Below, one piece after another: positions 33,371 through 43,389 of a stretch of 64,000 nt of DNA. The first letter of the stretch is position 1. Each line of letters starts with the position of its first letter. The notes under the pieces are model-generated. The model was not told where the DNA came from. It searched no databases and saw only the letters and a list, made by a program, of their open reading frames with translations. The translations under genes were made by a program, and so were the position numbers. The stretch comes from Patellaria atrata CBS 101060 (Eukaryota; Ascomycota; Dothideomycetes; Patellariales; Patellariaceae), in assembly GCA_010093705.1 (NCBI GenBank), contig MU006090.1, positions 2,166,308-2,230,307 of the forward strand. Reading direction: 5' to 3'.

Positions 33371-34429
33371 CTACGAAAGAGCAAATTTCGTATTCAGTTC
33401 TTTACCATCAAGCCATAGCTCAATATTCTCAACAACTTGATCATACCAATTATTTATCGTCTCCTCTTCCACGTAACCAGTATGCGGTGTCAGCAAGACC
33501 TCGCTACGCCCATCCTTACCCCATTCGGTCGTTCTCCAGGGATCATCAAGAGGTAGCGGCTCTATCTCAAAGACATCCAAAGCAGCGCCTCGAATTTTGC
33601 CATTGTTTAAAGTCTTTTGAAGTGCGTCTTGATCAATGAGCGGCCCACGCGAAGAGTTGACCAATAATGCGGTCTTCTTCATGAGTGCCAATTCCCTTTC
33701 TCCTACAATGCCTCGACTTCTATCGGAGAGGACATAATGCACACTGAGAATGTCCGCAACTCTAAAAAGCTCATCTTTACTTGAGGTTACTTTGAACGAG
33801 CCCTTAGGCAGACCCATCTGGACAGCCTTCTCATCCGCCTTTTCCTGGGTGAGATTGTTACTCCAAGCAACGACTTCCATTCCGAATGCGAGCTTTGCAA
33901 TCTTACCCGTCTGCCCGCCTAGCCGGCCGAGACCTAATAGGCTAATGGTCTTACTAAATAGTCCAGAATTGAGTCCACTCTGCCACCCTCCTATCTTGAC
34001 GCTAATGTCGTCTCTAACGACGTTCTTCGCCAGAGCCAGAATCATCGCCCATATGTGCTCAATCGTCGGGTCGATCGCGCCACCGGACTTCTTCGTAACC
34101 ACCCCAGTACCCGCGATGACAATTCCCCGCTCGGCGCACGCCGGAAGGTCGATCGCAGCATTGCGGGTGCCGGTCGTGAGTAGGAGTTTTAGGTTAGGCA
34201 GTGCGCGGATGACTTCGGTGGGGAAACCGGTGCGTTCGCGCATGCTGGATATAATGCTGAAGGGTTGGAGTCGCTCAATCAGCGCGGCACGTCCATGGGG
34301 CGTTTTGGCGTTGAGGGTGTCGGGGAAATAGCTGATGTCGAGGCGGGAAGAGAGGTGGGAGAGCTTGGGAGCTAGAGTATTGGCATAATCGTCAAGGACG
34401 GCGAGAGAATGTTTTGAGGAAGCCATCAT
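33371..34429 (-). CDS. D-isomer-specific 2-hydroxyacid dehydrogenase
   Basis: NAD(P)-dependent oxidoreductase of 2-hydroxy/2-keto acids, single exon, 352 aa, the usual family length. The substrate-binding part has ALPNLKLLLTTGTRNAAID. The Rossmann fold has LLGLGRLGGQTGKIAKLAFGM (GxGxxG), and the catalytic triad is visible as Arg in NSSRGPLID, Glu in DVFEIEPLP, and His in LLTPHTGYVEEE. The second residue is also Met (MMASSK), so the start is uncertain by one codon. The exact substrate cannot be told. No targeting peptide is evident. Confidence 0.93.
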   Translation of the reverse strand: MMASSKHSLAVLDDYANTLAPKLSHLSSRLDISYFPDTLNAKTPHGRAALIERLQPFSIISSMRERTGFPTEVIRALPNLKLLLTTGTRNAAIDLPACAERGIVIAGTGVVTKKSGGAIDPTIEHIWAMILALAKNVVRDDISVKIGGWQSGLNSGLFSKTISLLGLGRLGGQTGKIAKLAFGMEVVAWSNNLTQEKADEKAVQMGLPKGSFKVTSSKDELFRVADILSVHYVLSDRSRGIVGERELALMKKTALLVNSSRGPLIDQDALQKTLNNGKIRGAALDVFEIEPLPLDDPWRTTEWGKDGRSEVLLTPHTGYVEEETINNWYDQVVENIELWLDGKELNTKFALS

Positions 34430-35399
34430 GCCAGTTCTATAAGCGTTACGTGAAGGTACGAAAGTATGTAGTGATTGAGGTAGAAGGAGCTCGTTGCTGT
34501 CTATTCAGAGTCCTCCTGAGAGATGAGGGAGTATACCTTATAATGGTAGTTTCCAATTCCGATGTTGGCCGTTTCTTGCCGATCCTCTTTAGTTCTACCG
34601 GCATTTCGATTGTCCGACGACTTGATGGCAATTGCGACCTCACCTCTTAGATGCAGGGGAAATCACATCGCTCACTCCCATCTCAACATTATATTGAAAG
34701 GTAAGCTGCATCCGTATAAGGTGCTTCTTCCCAAAGTTTCAAGATTATTGTCTACTGTGACCAGGAAAGCGCCTGCCGACTATATGATGATCATACAGAT
34801 GTAGAGTAAGTGCACTCCTAGTTCCATTTCAGAATACTTTTTGGAGTAGGCGAGGAGTACACAGCATCGTACGACGAGCATAATACTATTGCCTGCTGCT
34901 ACATAAGTAATTCTGTTGAGAACAGTATGTAGACAGGGAAAGAAACCTAAGGTCAGACTTCTCTGACTTTCCTCTCTTGTCATCTGTTTTTCTGTGTCTT
35001 TGCGGATAACGTTATATATTACTTCCTATTCCAGAGAGACCGAGTTTGCAAGATGATGTACGGTCATGTGTTGGTATGAAATGAGCATCATGGGTGGGTA
35101 CCTTATCGTCTCAAGATATCTGATGTGCGAACTCCAAGGGGTAACGAAGCTTCACACTTGACATCAATAGGCCTAAGTATACATATCATCAAGCTAGCCT
35201 TTGGTGCATTCTTCCTTGCAACGTAATGTCTTTGACCTGTTTTCATTCTTTGTATTGTACGTTACGTACCTACTTTTTTTTGCCTTCCCACCTTATTTGG
35301 AAGTACAATGGGTTAACCTTTCCTGTAACAAACATCGTCCCTTCCCTTCATCAGTGTTTGCGGTGTGATCTCAACAAAAGTCGTCTTGTTGCCATAGCG
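34430..35399. other. Intergenic, 1 kb
   Basis: No supported gene. It contains the dehydrogenase promoter and AT-rich DNA with scattered ACGTAC motifs near 35258-35266. Confidence 0.5.
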
Positions 35400-35905
35400 T
35401 TTTACATTCTCTCGTCATCGGTCCCTTACCAACCTAGTCCTTCCTCTACCTTAAATACCCTCTCCTCCTCTTGTCCTCCTCTCTTTTCTTTTTCCTTTCT
35501 TCTTTGTATCTTTCTTGCTTCGCTTTTATTCGACCGCAGTGAGTGCCCTTTTCTTCGGGGTTGTACACTTGTGGTTGCGATACCCTTGCAGGCATCCCAA
35601 CCTATCAGGATGGCACGCTGATCAAAAAGAGTGGTGTCATCTGCATGACCCTTTGGGGAAGTGTATCCATTACGACGGACTGGTACAATTTTTGATTTCA
35701 CATTCTCTGTGGGTGGCGCAGCCCAACGGTTTCAATCTGTAAAAAGCGACCATTCCGAGTCCCTGTGTACGGCCATCCGTAAGTTTTGCTTAACTGTTCT
35801 CTCTCCGGCTTATTCCTCTGCATCTTCGCTGATCACATTGAAGGACCAAGTTCGACGCATTTTCGCCCTGATATTCTACGCTGTTATCGATCAGTAATTC
35901 CGGCA

Positions 35906-36246
35906 TCCACCACAACACTATCCACCAGAACGACATCATCCACCAACGACATCATCCACCAACGACATCATCCACCAACGACATCATCCACCAACGACAT
36001 CATCCACCAACGACATCATCCACNNNNNNNNNNNNNNNNNNNNNNNNNNNNNNNNNNNNNNNNNNNNNNNNNNNNNNNNNNNNNNNNNNNNNNNNNNNNN
36101 NNNNNNNNNNNNNNNNNNNNNNNGACATCATCCACCAACGACATCATCCACCAACGACATCATCCACCAACGACATCATCCACCAACGACATCATCCACC
36201 AACGACATCATCCACCAAAGCATTATCCACCATAACATTATCCACC
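35906..36246. repeat. 16-bp minisatellite (CACCAACGACATCATC), with assembly gap
   Basis: Perfect tandem copies of a 16-bp unit fill 35930-36220 on both sides of the gap. At the edges the unit degrades (CCACCACAACACTATC left, CCACCAAAGCATTATC and CCACCATAACATTATC right). Because 16 is not a multiple of three, the array reads in all three frames, so the open frame over it is not a gene. True copy number is unknown because of the gap. Confidence 0.97.
36024..36123. other. Assembly gap, 100 N
   Basis: Exactly 100 N inside the minisatellite, the usual placeholder for a gap of unknown length. Confidence 0.99.
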
Positions 36247-36803
36247 CACCTTTGATAGCACACACGATGACCCTCTAAGCTTGCATCAACCAATGACTAT
36301 TCCACTATCTCAACAAAGCCTGCTAGTCAGGGGTGGATTCATCCATTGAGAGGCCTTTTGTCTCCTAACACTGGTTAAAAGCTTATCTTCATCTTCTTGC
36401 GCTAACATTTGTGTAGATATTATACTCACTGACTCCTACACAGCTGTTCTCTATTTGGTATTCTTCCTAGTTCGCGAGAGCTCATTTTCTGTTGGATTTG
36501 CTGATAATTGAATAGAGACTTCGCTCTACTAACTCTTCTACTAACTGTTTCAACCTACTACTCTTGGGAATACCCGCAAGCTTCCAACCAGAATGGTACT
36601 GTACAACTAGTTTTTGTCTGATGGTGCTGATCTTGATACAGGTATTTCCAACTGTCTACTGCTTACTCTTACATTGTTATTTCTCTTTGGAAAAACTATG
36701 CAGCTCTTAACGCTTTTCTTGCAACTGATTTTCACCTGATTCCGCTTACATTGTACTATACAGATTTCGATTTTCTATTGGTTTTGGGTGAGAGTTGTAG
36801 TAT

Positions 36804-36896
36804 GAGGAAGAGGAGGAACTCCAGCGAAGCTCAGCACCTGAACGCGGTGCTGGAGTCTAGTAGCCTTCTGAGGGTGAAGCTAAGATTGAGCTATTG
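36804..36896 (+). repeat. Duplicated hairpin module A, copy 1
   Basis: About 93 bp repeated at 38055-38152. The core contains CTCCAGC (36819-36825) that can pair with GCTGGAG (36849-36855), and CAGCACC (36832-36838) that can pair with GGTGCTG (36846-36852). The two stems overlap, so they exclude each other. Confidence 0.85.
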
Positions 36897-37122
36897 GATT
36901 GAGGAGCCCATCTTCATACTTCCGACATCCCCATGCCACTGTCACGAACACTTTCTTCTATCTGCCGTCTCAACCAAGCATGGCAGGTTTCTATTATCTT
37001 CCTTTCTGTACAGATTGGTCGAAATCTGGAAGTATTGTTATGCACTGTACTTTGAACATGTTGCTTCTCTTTTTCTTTTCCAAGAGTGAGTATTGTATTT
37101 CTTTCCACCTTTAGCGACGGTA

Positions 37123-37232
37123 CAACCCATTGTGGGTTTGTTGATATGCTAATATGTGTACAGCACGGCAGACCTCTCGATACGCTTTAAGACACTTTCA
37201 GCATGTAGGTATTATCCTTAACCAATGGGTTG
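37123..37232 (+). repeat. Duplicated module B, copy 1, bounded by 10-bp inverted repeats
   Basis: Starts CAACCCATTG and ends CAATGGGTTG, exact reverse complements. Inside is TATGCTAATATGTGTACAG, an intron-3'-end-like string. It is repeated at 37872-37985. Confidence 0.85.
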
Positions 37233-37871
37233 CTCTCCATTCCGCTAGATAGGGCCTATTATGGTTTCCCCTGCTGATATGTGTACAGATCATTATTACA
37301 CCACCATCACTATGGCTTCGACTGACATCTGGAGATTTTGACACAGGAGGTACTACTCTGACTCTCGCCCCTTTTCATTCCGCTAATTACTGATGCTGAC
37401 ATAATTCTTGCGGACTACAGATTCATGATTAATACTTCCTTCGACGACGCTAAAGCCTCAAGTAGTACTGCGGTCTTGGTAGCCAGCCTTGCGTACAATT
37501 CTTGCCTGTGCACTTGAGTCATTGTTTAGAGCGGAGCCTTTCTGTACAGCTACTTCAGAGTTCTTTCGCGTACCAAGGCTCAGGCCTTCGCTTCCCTTCG
37601 CTTCCACAGATGGAGTCAAGTTTCCAATAATGGGTAGAGTGGATCAACCCATGTAAATTACGTTTTGATAGCAATTCAATGTATTATTCCACGGTTTACT
37701 CGACAAACTTTGCAATCCGTGCCGATTCTTGCTTGAAACCTTGTACTGGTCCAGCACAGGGGTGCTTCGTCGCTGGCCTTGGCGCTAGAATAAAACTCCT
37801 CTCCCTCTCCCAACTTCCTCTTTGATTTTCTTTGGGATGCCTGCAAGCTCCTACTCCCACCCACAAGTGTA

Positions 37872-37985
37872 CAACCCATTGTGGTTGTTTTATTATGCTA
37901 ACATGTGTACAGTACAAGCTACAGATCACATCGGCCCTTTTGGAACTTTTCGAGATTGTAAGTATTATCCTTAACCAATGGGTTG
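37872..37985 (+). repeat. Duplicated module B, copy 2
   Basis: Same 10-bp inverted ends, CAACCCATTG and CAATGGGTTG, and the same internal TATGCTAACATGTGTACAG and TATTATCCTTAACCAATGGG strings as copy 1. The spacer between the common blocks differs in sequence. Confidence 0.85.
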
Positions 37986-38054
37986 GTCGCCACTTCCCGG
38001 TTATTGTACCCCCTTCCCTTTTCCTTTGTTTTGCTTGAGAGTATGACAGTGTAC

Positions 38055-38152
38055 GAGGAAGAGGAGGAACTCCAGCGAAGCTCAACACCTCAACGTCGGT
38101 GCTGGAGTCTAGTAACTTTCTTCTCGAAAGTGAAGCTAAGATTGAGCTATTG
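38055..38152 (+). repeat. Duplicated hairpin module A, copy 2
   Basis: Matches copy 1 over GAGGAAGAGGAGGAACTCCA and CGAAGCTC, through GGTGCTGGAGTCTAGTA and GTGAAGCTAAGATTGAGCTA. The outer stem CTCCAGC/GCTGGAG is kept; the inner stem has one mismatch. Confidence 0.85.
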
Positions 38153-39052
38153 AGTTTTGTCGTTGTTTATGTCGCTAGTGTACTTTTAGATAGGTAATAT
38201 GAATTTGTTACTACCAGTTACCTGCTTAGTACTCATACTATGAATTGATCATGTGAGTTGCGATTACTGATTATGATTCCGCCCGTAAAATGCTGTGTGT
38301 GAGTTCTACGTGATGCACGGCAAGTGCTGAGAATATCTACGAAAAATTGCGTGTGCAACTTAGGTGAATGGGATGGAGGCTGGGTATGGGATGCTGTTGG
38401 AGAATGGATGAGGTAGAGCCAAGGAATTCAAAGCTGCATAGGTCCTGTATGGCAGATGTACAATATCATATTCTCATATTGAAGCAGAGTAAAAGCGTTC
38501 AATACTGTGATCACCTTCTACGTACAGCACGACGGCCACTTTGGAGACCTGTACCTTTCGACCAGGGAGACTAGGGGCGGGAAACAGCCTCACCGTACGG
38601 TGGCTGTACAGTTGATACGCAGTACCACACTACAATGGCTGAATAGGACAGGGTAAGTTCTATATGTCGGCTATCTCCTCCGTACAATTTGTTGAATTCT
38701 CAACAGGGCCATACAATTTTAATCGGAAGACTGGAGCGCGGAGACACCCTCCCTGTATGGGTACTGTAAATTTGAGAGATACAATGGTACTGCTACTACA
38801 TATTGAGAAGGAGTGTGCGGGATACGACGAGCATAATTTTCGTATAGTCCACTGGCATACTCTAAGAGTGCGAGATCTTTCACTTTTCTGGGACCGAACT
38901 AGCATACCTGGCGTCACCAACGATGAGGATGAGCTCATAGCATAAGTATGGCCATTTCTGCGTACAACTAAGCATCATCACTAACATGGGTATCTACTTC
39001 ATACAGAAATCATCGTATTCCATTACCGTGTCCCATTCCCCAACGGGCACAC
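38153..39052. other. Intergenic, 0.9 kb
   Basis: No gene is supported; overlapping open frames at 38660-38945 on both strands lack motifs. A perfect CACCGTACGGTG palindrome lies near 38591-38602, and a similar hairpin is at 43153-43186. Confidence 0.5.
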
Positions 39053-40816
39053 CTAGACTCTCTCATCCGGCTTCACGGGTGTCTCAAAAGGATTCAATCC
39101 CTCCTCACCCGACGTCGAAGGAGTCAGTACGCCAAACCTACCATGTCCCTCCTCTTCCTTACCTTTAAGCTCCCAACTTCCAACCCTCTCCTTCGGTTTG
39201 CTCTCCTCGATGGTAATTCCGGCCCCTCCCTTGGGTAGAACGAGATCTTTATCGCTAGCGAGCTTTTGACTCCCCTTAAAGCCGCCGAGTTCGTGTTTCT
39301 TGCTCCTGCCGACGCGGTGGAACCTCACACCCCCGATCAGCATCGCCAACCCCACGAGCAGCGCGAGAACACCCAGTGTGACACCCGCGCCAATGACACC
39401 AGCCTCCTGAGGACTCATACCACCACCTCCACTGTAGGAGGAAGAAGGAGAAGGGTCATCGTAGACGTACGACCCGTTGAATGCGGCGCACCACACGCTT
39501 TCCGAGTTGCAAGTGTTACACCATTCACCTGCGCTCCCGAGGGCAAAAGACAGCATCTCGGCTTCGAAAACGCGCCAGGGCATGTCCATCTCTGAGCGTC
39601 CACGGCCGAAGAGCGGGTATTGGCGTACCCGGGCCCCTTCGGCGGTGCCATTTTTGAAGTAGAAGCGTACCATTAAATCATCTTCGTTAGGGTAGGGGCT
39701 GTCTGAGTCTTCCTCATTAGAGCCTTCGGAGGGGGACATCACGAAGAGATCGAAGACGAGTGAGGAACCGAACTCAGGGATCCCGGTGAAGAGGTTACTG
39801 TGCTGGTCAAGCTTCGAGAGCGCGAAGAACGAGAGGAAGGGCTCGTGTTCGCCGAAGAGGAGAGAGAGCTTGTTGCTCGCGCCCTGGGTTTTAATGTTGG
39901 TGTAGAGTAGCCCGAGAATCTTAGCAGCGAGTGTTTTGCCAGCTACCGCCCGGATTTGGTCGCCAGAAATAGAGCCCGAGGCGGAGAGGTTGCCGTTGAG
40001 CGCCCATTGTTGCTGGTCAGCGAGGTAGCGGAGCTGGGAGTAGGCGCCGGGAAAGGAGATGTTTTGAGATAGGATATTGAACGTGGTGCTGTCGTGGGTA
40101 TATTGGAAGGACAGATAGTCCCAGATTGTGTAGGCGTTGGAATAGGACCATGCGGCTTCGGGGATAACGTCAGAGAGTGTGGCGATGCCGAGTCCTCTAT
40201 ACAGGTTCGCTGTTTCTTGCAGTGTTTCAAGGAAGTTGGGATGTGATAGATATTTCGAGCCAGACCGGGCATAGTTGCTACAGTTATTGTCACCTGCTAC
40301 GAAGATCGAATGGGGATCAAGGTCTGTCACAGCACGGATCTGGGGGTATTGATATCCACCCAACGGACTCTCGATGTACGACGCATTAGAAAGGACGGAG
40401 TTGGGGTCAAGGAAAGGGGAGGTATTGTTGCTATCGACGGTATAGGGTGGGTATAAGCCTTGAAGGAATGCTTGTGCCGTCGCGATGAGATATTGGTCCT
40501 CTCTCGTCAAGACGTAGATCTGGTCTGGGTCTAAGCTGTAGGTGGAGATACCCCGTACAGGACTGATCGTTCGAAGGCCATCACCATTGTTGATGGCCTC
40601 GAGGTACCGATTTCTGAAATCCGAGCCGGCGCTGTAGGCCTGTTGAGCTCCAAGCGAAGTAAGAGTGCTAGGGCTGTTAATCAAAGGCGTGCGCTCGCCG
40701 GTGCGGGTAAAGATGACAGATCCGAGTACGGTATATCTTGTATTTACATCCTCAGCCTGGCTATTGACGCTGGTGGGCCAAACGGCAGCAATGACAGCAA
40801 CGAATAAGGCAAGCAT
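39053..40816 (-). CDS. Histidine-phosphatase-superfamily protein, membrane-anchored, catalytic His replaced
   Basis: Single exon, 587 aa from the ATG at 40816. It begins with a clear signal peptide (MLALFVAVIAAVWPTSVNSQA). The phosphatase-type fold starts YTVLGSVIFTRTGERTPLIN: this is the clade-2 motif RHGxRxP, but with Thr in place of the nucleophilic His. The later acid motif appears as LFGEHEPFLSFFAL (HE rather than HD). There are many N-glycosylation sites, a Cys-rich GEWCNTCNSESVWCAAFNGSY, then one transmembrane helix (GVIGAGVTLGVLALLVGLAM) and a basic, Gly/Glu-rich cytosolic tail of about 75 residues. It looks like a cell-surface pseudophosphatase, perhaps a sensor or wall-linked protein. 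The activity loss is inferred from the motif. The frame continues upstream without an ATG, so I chose the first Met, which gives a good signal peptide. Confidence 0.85.
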   Translation of the reverse strand: MLALFVAVIAAVWPTSVNSQAEDVNTRYTVLGSVIFTRTGERTPLINSPSTLTSLGAQQAYSAGSDFRNRYLEAINNGDGLRTISPVRGISTYSLDPDQIYVLTREDQYLIATAQAFLQGLYPPYTVDSNNTSPFLDPNSVLSNASYIESPLGGYQYPQIRAVTDLDPHSIFVAGDNNCSNYARSGSKYLSHPNFLETLQETANLYRGLGIATLSDVIPEAAWSYSNAYTIWDYLSFQYTHDSTTFNILSQNISFPGAYSQLRYLADQQQWALNGNLSASGSISGDQIRAVAGKTLAAKILGLLYTNIKTQGASNKLSLLFGEHEPFLSFFALSKLDQHSNLFTGIPEFGSSLVFDLFVMSPSEGSNEEDSDSPYPNEDDLMVRFYFKNGTAEGARVRQYPLFGRGRSEMDMPWRVFEAEMLSFALGSAGEWCNTCNSESVWCAAFNGSYVYDDPSPSSSYSGGGGMSPQEAGVIGAGVTLGVLALLVGLAMLIGGVRFHRVGRSKKHELGGFKGSQKLASDKDLVLPKGGAGITIEESKPKERVGSWELKGKEEEGHGRFGVLTPSTSGEEGLNPFETPVKPDERV

Positions 40817-41973
40817 GATGGCAATACAGGTGGGAGCGAGGCAACAGCACAAACTGCGCTGGGATGAAAGTTAGGAAAGAGAGAGGAGAGGAGAGGAGAG
40901 GTGAGGTGAGGTGAGGTTAAGGTTTATGGAGGGCTATGCAGCTACTTATTAACTCACTAAGGTATTAAGGTATCTCAGTGCCTAGAATCGGTAATTGTTG
41001 GAGTTGTCCGGGAAGGGGAAGTTGAAGTCTTACCGTAATGGTGGGGGGAAGCTCTTATCTGGGGTTAAGAGGTGCTGTAAGGTCTCCGTCATGCAGCTAT
41101 AGGAAGCTTCTTATCGCTAAAGGTAGCTTAGGTTGTACTGTACCTTGACAAGTAACCTGGAACTACTCTATTAGTACGGATAGAGCTGTAGGATTCTTCG
41201 ATTCCGTTAGAACTGGCTGACCGCGGGGCTGGGGGGCTGCATTATGACGGCACATCATTGCCTTTAGCAACCATTAACAAACGTGACCTTTCCAGTTCTG
41301 AGTTCTTCCATACTCAGGACACAGGGACATGGGCGGTACAAATTGGTACAGAGTACCTAGAGATTGTTTCCAGGTATTGTAGGGAGTACGGAGTAATAAG
41401 GCCTGATGGATGAGGTGGAACTAAAGGTGTTGGGGCGCGTGCCAAGGGGGCCAAGGGCAGCGGAGGCACGTGTCGTATTGCCAAGTGATCCGGCTGATAA
41501 GATTCTTTTCGCGATATCGGATCGGAGAAAGAAATCCCGCAAGTCATGCTTCGTTCAGCTCAGACTACACGAATCAATCTATTTCTATGACACTCTGAAA
41601 ATATCTTCCTCGTTAAAAGAAAAAATCTCCTATCACTTCAAAATTGTCATTAGGAATCGGACTATCTGTTAAGGGAGGATATGCATCAGTCACGTGACTT
41701 GGCGTTTTCTGATCTCCTCAGTTGCATCCCGTCTCATCAAGCCGAGAATAAAACAACAATAAGTTACCGTATGCCCACAAGACATATCTAACTTCTCCTA
41801 TGAACATTCTCATGTTGATAGACCATATTTCTATCACTTTGTTGCTCTTGCTTACTTCTACCTAGAATACAACGTAACGTCGCTCTGTTACGCCCTACGT
41901 ATGGCATTACTTTAGAAGGATGAAAATCATGAGCTTTTCATTTTAGTCATTCACCCTTCGAGACATCTCTTCC
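40817..41973. other. Intergenic, 1.16 kb
   Basis: Promoters of two divergent genes. It holds a GAGAG/GTGAG microsatellite at 40881-40918 and a CACGTGA site at about 41689. There is no gene. Confidence 0.55.
40881..40918. repeat. GGAGA/GGTGA purine-rich microsatellite
   Basis: Tandem 5-bp units, first GGAGA then GGTGA, directly upstream of the histidine-phosphatase-like gene, so probably in its leader or promoter. Confidence 0.85.
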
Positions 41974-42966
41974 ATGAGCCACCCTGTAGTTTTACATCGC
42001 ATATATAGCATAATTCGCCGTAGTTTACTCTGTAGTTTCTGCATTTCTACACCGGTCACATTTTCTCGTACTGTGCACTCTGGGAATCTTTGTTTACTGC
42101 CATCATATAGATTCAGAATGTCCTCCGAGTCCGATCTTTCACCAGCCAACCCCACCCGTACAGATTTAGTCTTTCAACGCGATGGTTTTCTGTACGAATT
42201 GGAAACAACTATATATTCGATTCACAGCGTCGACAGTCTTCCGTCCGGCTCGGAAAATCTATTCAAATCCCTAGGCAACTCCACCCATGCACTCATAACA
42301 ACAGCCACTATATTTCACCCCCAAGGTGGCGGACAACCATCCGACATAGGCGCAATGTCCGCCGCAGACGGTACCTCTTTCACGGTCCTTGATGTGCGCC
42401 TCAACCCCTCCACACAGCAGGTCCTGCATCTCGGTGCTTTCTCGTCATCGAAAATCCCGGTCTCTTTCGCAAATGGCAGCACGATCAACCAGTCGATTGA
42501 TAAGGATAAGAGGCTTCTATATTCGAGATTACATACTGCGGGTCATGTCCTGGGCGCCGCAGTACGCCATCTTCTCGAGAAAGACATCCCCGGCTTCGAC
42601 GAGCTGAAAGCCTCTCACTTCCCCGATTCCGCTGCCTGTGAGTTCCAAGGGCTTATCGCCGGGGCACATAAAGAGGGCATACAATCTAAAGTCAATGCAT
42701 ACACAGAGAAAGCGATGCCGGTGGAGATCGATTGGTGGAGTCTGGATGACTTCAGGGCGAATGGGCTCGAGAGGTTGATTCCAGAGAATCTACAAGATTT
42801 AGGATTGAAGGAGGGTGAGAAGTTGAGGGTAGTAAAGATTGTTGGCGCGGAGGTATATCCATGTGGCGGAACGCATGTGCCGACTACGAAAGATTGTGGC
42901 AAGACGACCGTGAAGGGTATTAAGAGAAGTAAGGGGACGAGTAGGGTGAGTTATATGGTAGAGTGA
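41974..42966 (+). CDS. AlaX-like alanyl-tRNA editing domain protein
   Basis: Stand-alone relative of the AlaRS editing domain, expected to hydrolyse mischarged Ser-tRNA(Ala). Single exon, 330 aa from 41974 or 282 aa from the second ATG at 42118. Metal ligands are visible: HTAGHVLGAAV (HxxxH) in the middle and CGGTHVPTT (CxxxH) near the end. TTATIFHPQGGGQPSDIG is the conserved GGGQ loop. The 48 residues before MSSESDLS are rich in S, R and hydrophobics with no acidic residue, so a mitochondrial leader is possible; the shorter form would be cytosolic. The length of the core fits fungal AlaX proteins. Confidence 0.92.
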   Translation: MSHPVVLHRIYSIIRRSLLCSFCISTPVTFSRTVHSGNLCLLPSYRFRMSSESDLSPANPTRTDLVFQRDGFLYELETTIYSIHSVDSLPSGSENLFKSLGNSTHALITTATIFHPQGGGQPSDIGAMSAADGTSFTVLDVRLNPSTQQVLHLGAFSSSKIPVSFANGSTINQSIDKDKRLLYSRLHTAGHVLGAAVRHLLEKDIPGFDELKASHFPDSAACEFQGLIAGAHKEGIQSKVNAYTEKAMPVEIDWWSLDDFRANGLERLIPENLQDLGLKEGEKLRVVKIVGAEVYPCGGTHVPTTKDCGKTTVKGIKRSKGTSRVSYMVE

Positions 42967-43389
42967 TGGTTGAATAGACATAGATGAGACTATTCGTATT
43001 TAGAGTATTATATACCCTTTCCTATCGCGATCAAAATTTCCCCGTTGCCTGTACGCTTGTTAAATCGCTACTGGGAGCTTTTAAACCCCAAGTTTCAAAA
43101 GGTTTGCAGCGTCAGTACGCTACAGTCAAATTTCACATACGGTTGGAAGCTCACCGTACATATTCGGTACTTCTGTACGGTGGAGTTATGGACACCTAAA
43201 GAGTAGGTGTACAGCACTAGAATCAAATACAGATATTTGTTTTTACGACTAGAAATCCCTCGTATATTTCGTCATTTCCCCCACAGTAAAATTAAGGACA
43301 TTTTATACGAAATAGTGTACAGTATGCGAGCGATACCCTTGAGTAAGGAAATGATAACTGTTTCTCAAATCCCATATAAGCACCCCAAT
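42967..43389. other. Convergent intergenic region with a CACCGTACA hairpin
   Basis: CACCGTACA at about 43153 and TGTACGGTG at about 43175 form a 9-bp inverted repeat with a short loop. Otherwise nothing is recognised. Confidence 0.55.

Larger units (their letters stand above)
35400..38153 (+). ncRNA. Candidate spliced long non-coding RNA locus
   Basis: No coding frame holds across this 2.7 kb, yet promoter-like and splice-like signals are dense. TAAATACC and a long CT-rich tract at 35450-35520 resemble a fungal core promoter. Intron-like units follow: GTGAGT at about 35539 to TTGCAG at about 35590; GTAAGT at about 35779 to GAAG at about 35843; GTACTG at about 36597 to ATACAG at about 36641; GTGAGT at about 37085 to TGCTAATATGTGTACAG ending about 37163; GTAGGT at about 37205 to GTGTACAG ending about 37288. 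Several have a branch-point-like TGCTAAC/T or GCTGAT close to the acceptor. The stretches between them lack shared reading frames. Strand and extent are inferred only from these signals; a multi-exon protein gene with very short exons is an alternative. Confidence 0.35.

Noticed and set aside
35786-36235. Open frame across the minisatellite encoding a repeated TSSTNDIIHQRHHPPT pattern
   Set aside because: The 16-bp unit reads in all frames without stops, so the frame is a by-product of the tandem repeat and also spans the N gap.
35906-36246. CRISPR-like array
   Set aside because: Tandem 16-bp units have no unique spacers, and the host is a fungus.
38660-38945. Overlapping 92-93 codon frames on both strands
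   Set aside because: Mirror frames in palindrome-rich DNA without motifs or splice context.
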